Positions 1-9,292 of a DNA stretch of 64,000 bases are shown piece after piece. Source of the DNA: Anaeramoeba ignava (taxonomy: Eukaryota > Metamonada > Anaeramoebidae). Every line of letters begins with the position of its first letter. Positions within the stretch are counted from its first letter, which is position 1. The position numbers were made by a program, and so were the translations under genes. Under the pieces are notes generated by a model. That model saw nothing but the letters and a program-made list of their open reading frames with translations, had not been told where the DNA came from and made no database searches. The stretch is taken from assembly GCA_028826165.1 (NCBI GenBank), contig JAPDFW010000080.1, positions 318,399 to 382,398 on the forward strand, given 5' to 3'.

Positions 1-415
1 ATAAATAAATCAATAAATAAATCAATTTAAATCAATTTAAATCAATCCAAATAAATAAATTTAAATCAATTTAAATCAATAAATAAATCCAAATCAATAT
101 ATTTAAATCAATCCAAAAAATCAAAATAAATCAATAAATATATTTAAATCAATTTAAATCAATAAATATATTTAAATCAATTTAAATCAATAAATATATT
201 TAAATCAATTTAAATCAATAAATCAATAAATAAATCCAAATCAATTTAAATCAATAAATATATTTAAATCAATAAATCAATTTAAATCAATTTAAATCAA
301 TAAATAAATAAATAAATAAATAAATCAATCCAAATAAAATCAAAATAAATAAATAAATATATTGAAATCAATATATTTAAATATTATTTGTATAGTAAAT
401 AGAAAAGTAGAAAAG
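1..415. repeat. AT-rich simple repeat (ataaatcaattta-type), probably intronic
   Basis: The stretch consists of imperfect repeats of aaat, aatcaattt and aatatattt units with almost no other sequence. It lies immediately downstream (on the minus strand) of the last readable SEC11 exon, which ends at a GTAATT splice donor. It is therefore probably the inside of a SEC11 intron that continues beyond the window. I see no gene in it. Confidence 0.7.
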
Positions 416-426
416 AGAAAGATAAA

Positions 427-726
427 TTACTCGATATGAATTGAAATGATTCGATTTACAACAGGTAAACTACGATGAGTAACATGAAACACTATAATTT
501 CACCGACATGAAAAGAATGTGAATCATTATGTGAAATCAATAAAACATCACCACGACAAAGTGTGGGATACATACTTGAACTTAAAACTACAACTAATGG
601 TGCTTCTAAATCAGAAAAAAGTCTTATTACATTCCATAAAAATAAAACAAATCCAAATATTGAAAAAGAATTTATTAAATTTCGGATTTTTTTGGAATTG
701 CTTATTGTGTTTTTTTCATTTTTCAT
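427..726 (-). CDS. SEC11: SEC11-like signal peptidase catalytic subunit, 5' exon (partial)
   Basis: SEC11 is the serine-protease subunit of the ER signal peptidase complex and cleaves signal peptides in the ER lumen. About 99 residues are readable. An N-terminal transmembrane segment (near residues 20-40) is followed by a VVVLSSSMYP motif holding the catalytic serine, then GDVLLI and GEIIVF strands typical of S26B peptidases. The frame ends one codon after a plausible GTAATT donor, so the rest (with the catalytic Asp and C-terminus) should lie in an exon left of the window. Oddity: the position normally occupied by the catalytic His in P-I-V-H-R reads P-V-V-N-R (codon AAT at 454-456). Family assignment is firm; activity is doubtful if that base is right. 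Confidence 0.8.
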   Translation of the reverse strand: MKNEKNTISNSKKIRNLINSFSIFGFVLFLWNVIRLFSDLEAPLVVVLSSSMYPTLCRGDVLLISHNDSHSFHVGEIIVFHVTHRSLPVVNRIISIHIE

Positions 727-959
727 TATTTTTTTTTAAACTAATTTTGTGCAAAAAAAAAAGAAAAAAAAATGATTTTTAAAAAATAAAAAAATTTTTT
801 CCTTTTTTTTTAATGAATTTTTTATGTAAGAAAAAGGTGTTTATTTATTTAAAAAAAAACCTTTTTTTTTTTCTTTAAAATGATTTGAAAATTTAATTTC
901 TCAAAAAAAGAATAAAATTCCCAAATTTTTTTGGAATAAATTTTTCAATTCACTTTTTT
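727..959. other. AT-rich intergenic stretch upstream of SEC11
   Basis: It contains long A and T runs, including a TTTTTTTTT-rich stretch, that presumably include the SEC11 promoter on the minus strand. No coding potential or RNA gene is recognisable. Confidence 0.5.
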
Positions 960-1715
960 AAAATTAAAATTGAATTTGTATTTGAATTTGTATTTGAATT
1001 TGAAATTGAATTTGAATTGAAATTATATTTGAATTTGATAATTGAATTTGAATTAAAATTGAATTTGAAATTGAATTTGAATTTGAATTTGAATTTGAAT
1101 TTGTATTTGAATTGATAAATGAAATTGAAATTAAATTTGAATTAGAATTTGATAAATGAATTTGAAATTAAAATTGAATTTGAATTTGAATTTGAATTTG
1201 AAAATGAATTGATAAATGAATTTGAATTTGTATTTGAATTTGAATTTGAATTTGAATTTGAATTTGAATTGATAAATGAATTGATAAATGAATTTGAATT
1301 TGTATTTGAAAATGAATTGATAAATGAATTTGAATTTGAATTTGAATTTGAATTTGAATTTGAATTTGAATTTATATTTGAAAATGAAATTAAATTTGAA
1401 TTGAATTTATATTTGAAAATGAAATTAAATTTGAATTTGAATTTGAATTTGAATTTGAATTTGAATTTGAATTTGAATTTGAATTTGAATTTGAATTTGA
1501 AATTGAATTTGAATTTGAAATTGAATTTGAAATTGAATTTGAATTTGAATTTGAATTGAATTTATATTTGAATTTGAATTAAAATTAAAATTTAAATTTG
1601 AATTTGAATTTGAAATTGAATTTGAAATTAAATTTGAATTTGAATTTGAAATTGAATTTGAAATTAAATTTGATAATTGAATTTGATAAATGAATTGATA
1701 AATGAATTCATGAAT
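960..1715. repeat. Hexanucleotide (gaattt)n repeat block
   Basis: About 750 bases of GAATTT units with interspersed GATAAATGAATT variants. It lies in the spacer between SEC11 (start at 726) and the 3' end of the S41-like gene (1728). It produces a long open frame of alternating Phe-Glu, but that is a direct consequence of the 6-base repeat and has no other support as a protein. Confidence 0.85.
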
Positions 1716-1727
1716 GAATCTAAATTT

Positions 1728-4233
1728 TCAATTTTTATTCTTCTGATCATTTTGAACCTCATTTCCTTGATCAGGATTCAAAAGAGAACTTTTCTGTTTA
1801 TCATCATCATTATTAACAAAATGATCAGAAATCTGTTCAATTTGTGAAAGATCACTAATCTCAGCTTGATCATCAGAAAAAGAGAATGAAATTTCATCTT
1901 GAAAATGAAAATGAGTATGAATTCTTTTTTTTCGACGATAAATAAAAAAACCAACAAAAAGAGCAACAATAACAACAAAGAAGGAAACTGAAGTACCAAC
2001 AATAAGAGGTACTTTAGAATTTTCAGGCTTAGAAGATTGGGGTGATGGTGTTGGCTTTGGTGTTGGTGTTGGCATATATTGAAGAACTTGAGAAAATATT
2101 TCCAAATCATTTGAATTTGAAAAATCCCAAATCAAAATTCTATGATCTGATGGATTGAAAATAAATTCCAACGGAATATCTTGTTGGGATCCAAAAAAAG
2201 GATAAATTTCTCGATAAGTGAATGAAACAGATTGATCTGAAGTGAATAATAAAGGCATGTTATTAATAGTGATTCCAAAATCAGGGAAAAAAAAATAAAT
2301 CAAATAATCAATTTCATCTGAATCATAAATTTCTCCGCCTGGAAATGAATAAAAACCCATATCCATCCCAGGCAATCCTCCCACAGAAAATGTTTGTGCT
2401 AAATTTGCTGAGTGGATTTTTTCTGCAAAAACTGCGCAAGTGCTTCCACATAATCCATCTGAAAGTATAGAAGTGTGATTTTTATCAAAAAATTTGAAAT
2501 TATTAATCCATGAAAGATCCGCAATATCGTGAATAAAATTTGAGTAATTTGAGAATACATTTCCCCGTTCAAGAACAACACCTGGAGAATACCATGAGAT
2601 GTCTTGGTATTGTTGCTCTTGAGGATTCCACCACGATTTTGGAGAATATGTATTATCTTGAGAATTTACACAATCTTGATTTTTTGAACATTTTTCAAAC
2701 ATTTCGTCATTTAAATAAGAATGAATAAAATCATAATTTCCATATAAAGGTGGTTTTGAATCATTAAATAAAAAGTGGAATGTCTCGTATCCAAGCGGAA
2801 TATATCCTCCGCTGTTGGATCGAAGATCAATAATCAAATTACCAATTTCATTTGATTCTAAATATTCAATACTTTTCTCAATATTTGCTTTAAATGCATT
2901 TTCATTTTGTGGCGCAAATGATATGATATGCAAAATTCCTGCTTGCACTTGATTATTCAAAATAAGTGTTGATAATCCTACTTCATTGTTTACTGAAAAT
3001 ATTGTTTGAATTTCTGCTCCATTTGTTTTTTGTTTTTGATCTTGTTTTTCTTTTGGAAATTGTTTTTTGAGTTGTTCAATTTTTTGTTTTTTCTTAAGAA
3101 TTGGGTTTTTAAGTTTTGGATTTTGATTTTTTTGTTGTTGTTTTTGGAAAATGGAATATTTTTTGTGATTTTCGTTTAAATCTTGAGTATTTGTTAAGGA
3201 TCCATCTTTTATTTTTTTTTAATATTAAATATTAAATTTTGAATTAAATATTTTATATATAAATATTTTATATATTTATATTTTATTCTTTTATTCTTTA
3301 CTTATACAAGCACTAATAAATTCATCAGTTGATGAAAAATCTAAATAATTATAACCAACAAAAGGAATATCAATTAAATTGCCATCAATTCTTAAAGTTC
3401 TATTTGATTTTTCAGGAACAGGTAAAGTTTGCAAAAAATGCATTGAAAAATCAAAAGATAAATATTCATTTAATCTTGCACTTGGATCTTTTGAAGAATA
3501 AACACTGTCACTATTTTGCACTAAATATTCCCACGCATCCTAATAGAAAAAAACAGAAAATAAAACATAGTAAACAAAGAGCACAAAAAACACAAAAAGA
3601 ACCAATTACCGTTCCTTCAATTTCTTGCACTTGTTTTCCGATAAAATTGATCGGATTAATTCCAGTGACAGAATTATAATCTGTCGCAAATTGTGTTGAA
3701 TTAGAAAACACAGAATTGATAAAGACAAGCGGGTTTTCTTGTGCGTTTTCTTTTGATGATGAATTAACGACCGCCATTAATTCAAAAGGAAACAAAAAAG
3801 TGATTTCTGAATAACAATATGGCTTGTAATATTGCGTATGCGCATCATAAAGTCTTGTCATAAAATCGTTAATTTTTTGATGAAGATCAAAATCAAACGT
3901 AATATTTTCTTGTTTGATCTTTTCAATCTCATCCGTAATATTAACCTCAATTGTTGTTAAACTTGTTGTTGAATTTAAAACAATATCTTGAAAAACATAT
4001 AATTGAAGGTATTCTGAAAGTGATTCAAGTATTTCTTTTTGTGTGACTGGATTGTTCATAACGCTGTAGATACATTCCTTGAACTGATCAAATGGATACA
4101 AAACAGTTGATGTTATTATGCAAGGATCTCTCGCTGTTGTCTTTGTTTTTTCGGTTGCTTCTTCTTTTGTTTTTATTTTAAATATTGAAATTATTATTAA
4201 AATTATTATCAAAATTAATTGACGGTTTTTCAT
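1728..4233 (-). CDS. S41 (CPAF/C-terminal processing) peptidase-like membrane protein
   Basis: Three exons (4233-3610, 3539-3302, 3205-1728) join in frame through GT-AG introns to give about 779 residues. An N-terminal hydrophobic signal peptide is followed by an ectodomain with many N-x-S/T sites. The S41 core strand IIDLRSNSGG lies near residues 412-421, and the serine loop DGLCGSTCAVF has its Ser near residue 542. After a Pro-Thr-rich stalk comes a single transmembrane helix (about 687-710) and an acidic cytoplasmic tail. S41 peptidases of this branch are serine proteases, usually secreted. The C-terminal anchor implies a type I surface or endosomal protease. The substrate is unknown, and I cannot confirm the full catalytic set. 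Confidence 0.82.
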
Positions 4234-4290
4234 TTATTTTGTTTAAAAAAGAAAAAAAATGAAAAAAATAAAATTCAAAAAAAAATTTTT
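4234..4290 (-). promoter_or_regulatory. Candidate core promoter element (TTTTTTCATTTTTTTTC)
   Basis: Immediately 5' of the S41-like start codon, the minus strand reads TTTTTTTCATTTTTTTTCTTTT. Nearly the same element lies within about 10-50 bases of most start codons in the window, in unrelated genes. It probably marks the transcription start region. This is inference from recurrence only. Confidence 0.4.
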
Positions 4291-4314
4291 TAATTTTAAT
4301 TTTAATTTAAATTT

Positions 4315-6078
4315 TTAATTATTAAATTTGTTAATTAATAAATCCAATAAATTTGGATATGTTTGATTTAATTGAAAATAATCAATTGCTCTTACAATTT
4401 CAGGTATTATTTCACCTATAATTTCAATATCTTCTTTAAGTTGATTTGAATAAATCCAATATTCAAATATTTGAAATGATTTATTACTTAATTCACTATA
4501 ATCTGTAACTTTATTAGATTTATCTTCTGTTACAGATAAAAACATTCCTCGATATAATTCACTTCTCATTATTAATATTAATTTAGGAAATTTATATTGT
4601 TTTTCTTTTCTTTCAATAATAAAATCTTTTTCATTTTCATTTAAATAAATTCTTTTCATTGTTTCTTCTATTTTTTCATTGGAATTTATAATTTCTTTAA
4701 TTTCAGAATATAATTTTGGATTTATTTTGGAATTATTTGAATAAATCATTTCAAATATTTGATTTGATTCTTTAATTGATTTTTTTGAAATAATTTCTTG
4801 AAGTTTTTCAATTTGATTTTGATTTTGATTTAATCTATATTTCAATATTAATTTATGAGCTTCAATTATTTCTCCATTTTCTGTTTTAAATGAAATATTA
4901 CAAAATTCTTTTCTTCCAAATAATTTTATCAAATCTTCTTCAAGATTGGAAAAAGAAGGAGGAGAATAATAAATAAATGAATTGTTAAATCCACAAGAAA
5001 TATGATAATTAGAAATATCTTCATTAAATCTTAATTTAGGAAGTTCAATTTTATTTGGATTTTTATGTAACATTAGATTATCAGTTCCTAATTGACCTGA
5101 AGAATTGATTCCAAATCCAATCATTTTATTGTTTGTTGTTAAAATCAAAGTATGATTGAATCCAACAGAAATTTCAAGAATATCATTATCATTTTCAAAT
5201 AAAGGTAAATTCAACTCAGTAAATTTATTTATTTGTTTTTGATGTCCATTATATAAAAAAAACCCACTTGAATAAAGTTTTCTTTTTGGATTTTCATTTT
5301 GATTTTGATTTTCAATCAACATTATTGAATGGAAATTTCCACATTGAATATCAATTATTTTACCTTTTGGAATATTTTGGATTTTGGTTAATGTTTGGAT
5401 TTTTGTTTCATCTTTTGTTGTTTCTCCTAATCCAAGTTGAGCATGTTTATTAAAACCACATCCAAATAATTCTTGATTTGAATTTAAAAGAAAAACAAAC
5501 TTGGAGGCATTTCCTGAAAATATTTTAGAAACATTTTTCATCATTAAAATTGGTTTTTTTGCTTTTTTAAGTGTTTTAGAATCAAAACCAAGTTGATTAG
5601 AAAGATTTGAACCAATTCCATAAACATTTTGATTTGAAGTTAATAAATAAATTGAACTATCTCCAGAAACAATATCTTGAATTATTCTATCATTTGAATC
5701 TTCAATTAATGATGAAATATTAATAAATTCTTTTTTATTTTTTGGATTAATATCTTCTCCTTTGGCAAATACATTTCCTTCTATTGTTAAAATAGCTTCA
5801 TTTTCCCAACCAACAGTTACTTTTTGAATATTTTCTTCAATTTGGATTTTTTCAGGATTTTGATTTGAATCATTTTCATTTAAATATTCTATTGCTTTTC
5901 CATTTTTAAAAAGAAAAATTGTTCCAAAATCACTTGTTGAAATTTGTTTAATTTGTTTTTCATTTTCATTTTCATTTTCATTTTCAAATTTAAATTGAAT
6001 TGGTTTTATTATTTTATCTGGTTCATTTTTGATAAGTTTTGGTAATTCATTTGAACCAAAAAATAAACAATCATTCAT
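4315..6078 (-). CDS. RCC1-repeat / tandem BTB protein (copy R1)
   Basis: A single exon of 587 residues. The first ~370 residues form an RCC1-type beta-propeller, with repeated blades such as IGFGINSSGQLG and FGCGFNKHAQLG. A BTB-like domain starts at FGRKEFCNISF (about residue 390), and a second contains [14 protein letters not shown] (near 500). RCC1 propellers serve as Ran exchange factors or as protein- or lipid-binding platforms. BTB domains dimerise and often bind Cullin-3. The protein stops at FNN without the Cys-Leu-Ile-Phe tail of its relatives. It is nearly identical to R3 (13626-15686) over the last propeller blades and BTBs, which suggests recent duplication or conversion. Confidence 0.85.
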   Translation of the reverse strand: MNDCLFFGSNELPKLIKNEPDKIIKPIQFKFENENENENEKQIKQISTSDFGTIFLFKNGKAIEYLNENDSNQNPEKIQIEENIQKVTVGWENEAILTIEGNVFAKGEDINPKNKKEFINISSLIEDSNDRIIQDIVSGDSSIYLLTSNQNVYGIGSNLSNQLGFDSKTLKKAKKPILMMKNVSKIFSGNASKFVFLLNSNQELFGCGFNKHAQLGLGETTKDETKIQTLTKIQNIPKGKIIDIQCGNFHSIMLIENQNQNENPKRKLYSSGFFLYNGHQKQINKFTELNLPLFENDNDILEISVGFNHTLILTTNNKMIGFGINSSGQLGTDNLMLHKNPNKIELPKLRFNEDISNYHISCGFNNSFIYYSPPSFSNLEEDLIKLFGRKEFCNISFKTENGEIIEAHKLILKYRLNQNQNQIEKLQEIISKKSIKESNQIFEMIYSNNSKINPKLYSEIKEIINSNEKIEETMKRIYLNENEKDFIIERKEKQYKFPKLILIMRSELYRGMFLSVTEDKSNKVTDYSELSNKSFQIFEYWIYSNQLKEDIEIIGEIIPEIVRAIDYFQLNQTYPNLLDLLINKFNN

Positions 6079-6159
6079 TTTTGAAAAGAAAAAAATGAAA
6101 AAAATAATTTTGAAATTTTAAATTTTGATTTTGATTTTAATTTCAATTTAATTTTAATT

Positions 6160-7938
6160 TTAATTTTGATTTTGATTATTAAATTTATTAATTAATAAAT
6201 CAAATAAATTTGGATTTGTTTGATTTAATTGAAAATAATCAATTCCAATTTGAATTTCATTAATGATTTCTTGTGTAATTTGAATTTCATCTTTAATTTG
6301 ATTTGAATAAATCCAATATTCAAATATTTGAAATGATTTATTACTTAATTCACTATAATCTGTAACTTTATTTGATTTATCTTCTGTTACAGATAAAAAC
6401 ATTCCTCGATATAATTCACTTCTCATTATTAATATTAATTTTGGAAATTTATATTGTTTTTCTTTTCTTTCAATTATAAAATCATTTTCATTTTCATTTA
6501 AATAAATTCTTTTCATTGTTTCTTCAATTTTTTCATTTGAATTTATAATTTCTTTAATTTCAGAATATAATTTTGGATTTATTATTCTATTTGAATAAAT
6601 CATTTCAAATATTTGATTTGATTCTTTAATTGATTTTTTTGAAATAATTTGTTGAAGTTTTTCAATTTGATTTTGATTTTGATTTAATCTATATTTCAAT
6701 ATTAATTTATGAGCTTTAATTATTTCTCCATTTTTGGTTTTAAATGAAATATCACAAAATTCTTTTCTTCTAAATAATTTTATCAAATCTTCTTCAAGAT
6801 TGGAAAAAGAAGGAGAATAATAATAAAGAAATGAATTTTGATATCCACAAGAAACATGATAATTGGAAATATTTTCATTAAATCTTAATTTGGGAAGTTC
6901 AATTTGAATAGGGATTGATTGATTTTTTGTATCTCCAGTTCCTAATTGACCATAAGAATTACTTCCAAATGCTATTAGTTTTGAATTAGATGTTAAAATC
7001 AAATTATGCTTATATCCACAAGAAAATTCAAGAATATTATCATCATTTTCAAATAAAGGTGATTTGATTTCAGTAAATTCATAAGTATTTTCATATTTGC
7101 CAAGTCCATTTAAAGTATAGGCACCACATGAATAAAGTTTTCTTTTTGGATTTTCATTTTCATTTTCATTTTCAATCAACATTATTGAATGAAATATTCC
7201 ACATTGAATATTAATTATTTTACCTTTTGGAATATTTTGGATTTTGGTTAATTTTTGGATATATGTTTCTTTTCTTCTTGTTTCTCCTAATCCAAGTTGA
7301 CCATATTGATTATTTCCGCATCCAAATAATTCTTGATTTGAATTTAAAAGAAAAACATGAGTTGAAGAATTTCCTGAAAATATTCTAGAAACATTTTTCA
7401 TCATTAAAATTGGTTTTTCTGTTTTTTTAAGTGTTTCAAAATCATAACCAAGTTGGCCATTAACATTTAAGCCAATTCCATAAGCATTTTGATTTGAAGT
7501 TAATAAATAAATTGAACTGAATCCAGAAACAATATCTTCGATTATTCTATCATTTGTATCTTCAATTAATGATGAAATATTGATAAATTCTTTTGGATTT
7601 TTTGGATTAATATCTCTTCCTTTTGCAAATACATTTCCTTCTATTGTTAAAATAGCTTCATTTCCCCAACCAACAGATACTTTTTGAATATTTTCTTCAA
7701 TTTGGATTTTTTCAGGATTTTGATTTGAATCATTTTCATTTAAATATTCTATTGCTTTTCCATTTTTAAAAAGGAAAATTGTTCCAAAATCTCCTGTTGG
7801 AATTTGTTTAATTTGTTTTTCATTTTCATTTTCATTTTCATTTTCAAATTTAAATTTAATTGGTTTTCTTATTTCAAATAATTCATTTTTTAAAAGCTTT
7901 GGTGCATAATTTAAACCAAAAAATAAACAATCATTCAT
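6160..7938 (-). CDS. RCC1-repeat / tandem BTB protein (copy R2)
   Basis: A single exon of 592 residues with the same order as R1: an N-terminal MNDCLFFG start blade, an EN-rich loop, several RCC1 blades (FGCGNNQYGQLGLG, IAFGSNSYGQLGTG), then BTB (FRRKEFCDISF) and BTB ([10 protein letters not shown]). It ends in FNNQNQN with no CaaX box. It lies 81 bases upstream of R1 on the same strand, a tandem arrangement. The spacer holds the recurrent TTTTTCATTTTTTTC element. No frame break is visible, so it is probably functional. Confidence 0.85.
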   Translation of the reverse strand: MNDCLFFGLNYAPKLLKNELFEIRKPIKFKFENENENENEKQIKQIPTGDFGTIFLFKNGKAIEYLNENDSNQNPEKIQIEENIQKVSVGWGNEAILTIEGNVFAKGRDINPKNPKEFINISSLIEDTNDRIIEDIVSGFSSIYLLTSNQNAYGIGLNVNGQLGYDFETLKKTEKPILMMKNVSRIFSGNSSTHVFLLNSNQELFGCGNNQYGQLGLGETRRKETYIQKLTKIQNIPKGKIINIQCGIFHSIMLIENENENENPKRKLYSCGAYTLNGLGKYENTYEFTEIKSPLFENDDNILEFSCGYKHNLILTSNSKLIAFGSNSYGQLGTGDTKNQSIPIQIELPKLRFNENISNYHVSCGYQNSFLYYYSPSFSNLEEDLIKLFRRKEFCDISFKTKNGEIIKAHKLILKYRLNQNQNQIEKLQQIISKKSIKESNQIFEMIYSNRIINPKLYSEIKEIINSNEKIEETMKRIYLNENENDFIIERKEKQYKFPKLILIMRSELYRGMFLSVTEDKSNKVTDYSELSNKSFQIFEYWIYSNQIKDEIQITQEIINEIQIGIDYFQLNQTNPNLFDLLINKFNNQNQN

Positions 7939-7973
7939 TTTTAAAAAGAAAAAAAATGAAAAAATAAATAATT

Positions 7974-8995
7974 TTAATTTTCTTTTTTTTTTTGAAGATG
8001 TTTGGGAGAAAGTAATTCTTTTGAAGAAGAATAAGAAGTTGATGAAGAATAAAGATCTTCTTTTTCTTCTGGAAGAACATATAGTTTTGCCAGATCTGGA
8101 TTTAAAATAGTTGACAAAACTTGATTTGAAATTTGAATAATTTCCAATTTAGAATAACCAGATAATTTTGATAATATTTTGACCAATTTTGGATTAAAAA
8201 TATTTAAAATCAATGATGCAGCTGTAATGATTGAAGCACCAATTAGAGAATATTTTGTTTGACATAACATTACCAACAATGTTTTGTGACAGAATATCAG
8301 GTTGTTAATATCAACACAAAGTTGAAAAAAATCATTTTCTTTTACAAAATCAAATTTCAAACAATAAAGAAATATTTCAATAAAATCTAATGGAATTAAA
8401 ATATTCACTTTAAAAGAAAGAGTAGTTAATATTTTAAGCTCGGAATCTTCAATTTGTTTTTTTGTAAAAGAGAATACTGAAGCATTTTGAATTTCTTCAA
8501 TTTTCAAAAAATCAACATCATTCCTCTTTTTAATATTTTTTTTTTTGATCCACAAAAAAAGAAATGGAAAAAAATTTTGATTTGTTTTTACTTTTTTGGA
8601 TTTGGATAAAATTTTTTTGGTTTTTTTCATACTTTGCTTGCTATTTGAAGACAAGATAAACTTCTTAAGCAAATCCAAACTGGACTTATATTTTCAACTT
8701 CAACAATTTCTCCTTGAAAATATTTCCTCAAGTAATAAATTAATAAAATTAAAGCAATATGTGTTGTTTTTGTTTCTAGATTTTTTTTTCTTGAAAATAT
8801 TTGAATAAATTCAATAATTTTTTTTGTTGGAAGAATAATTGGTTGTTCAGCTAAATAATCTTCAACAATTTTATTAAATTCTACAAAAAATAATTCTTCT
8901 TGATTTTTTAAATTTTCAAGTAATTGATTCATTTCTAATCCATTGAAACTTGTGTTAAATTTTATTTTTTTTCTAAAATCACTTTCACTTTCCAT
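7974..8995 (-). CDS. Cyclin-box protein
   Basis: Two exons (8995-8633 and 8525-7974) join in phase 0 across a 107-base GTATGA...AG intron, giving 304 residues. The cyclin box is recognisable. A helix with LEMNQLLENLKN is followed by WICLRSLSCLQIASK just before the intron. After it comes RNDVDFLKIEEIQNASVF and then ELKILTTLSFKVN, matching the cyclin pattern of CLxIASK followed by a region leading to E..IL..L.F....P. A second helical part follows (residues ~190-275). Cyclins activate cyclin-dependent kinases. The subclass cannot be decided by eye. The intron itself is open in one frame, which hides the join. Confidence 0.75.
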
Positions 8996-9292
8996 TTAGA
9001 TTCCAAAAAAAAAGAAATGATTTGAATAAAAAGAAAAAAATGAAAAAAAAAATTTTTTTTTGATCTTTTTTTTAAATTGATCCAAAAACAATTTTTTATT
9101 TGAAATTTTCCTGAAAACAAAAAAAAAATTGAAGATTGGGAATTTAAAAGAAAAATTTTGATCAAATAAACAAAATCTTTTTTTGATCTTGTTTTGTTTT
9201 GTTTTCAAAATTGTTAATGTCAAAAAAAAAAATAAAAAAAATATTGTTTCAAAATTCATTTTTTTTCTTTTCAAACTAACAAAAATTTAAAC
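8996..9292. promoter_or_regulatory. Bidirectional promoter spacer between cyclin and C2/coiled-coil genes
   Basis: About 300 bases between divergent start codons. TTTTTCATTTTTTTCTTTT-like elements occur in both orientations: near 9030 facing the cyclin, and at about 9257-9275 facing the plus-strand gene. Open frames here are low-complexity Phe/Lys runs and I do not call them. Confidence 0.5.

Noticed and set aside
1-400. Possible CRISPR-like or satellite array in the short repeats
   Set aside because: There are no constant-length spacers and the units are irregular simple sequence; the gene context is eukaryotic.
1149-1559. Long open frame of Phe-Glu / Leu-Asn repeats
   Set aside because: It is a direct product of GAATTT hexamers, all frames are open, and no non-repeat sequence supports a protein.
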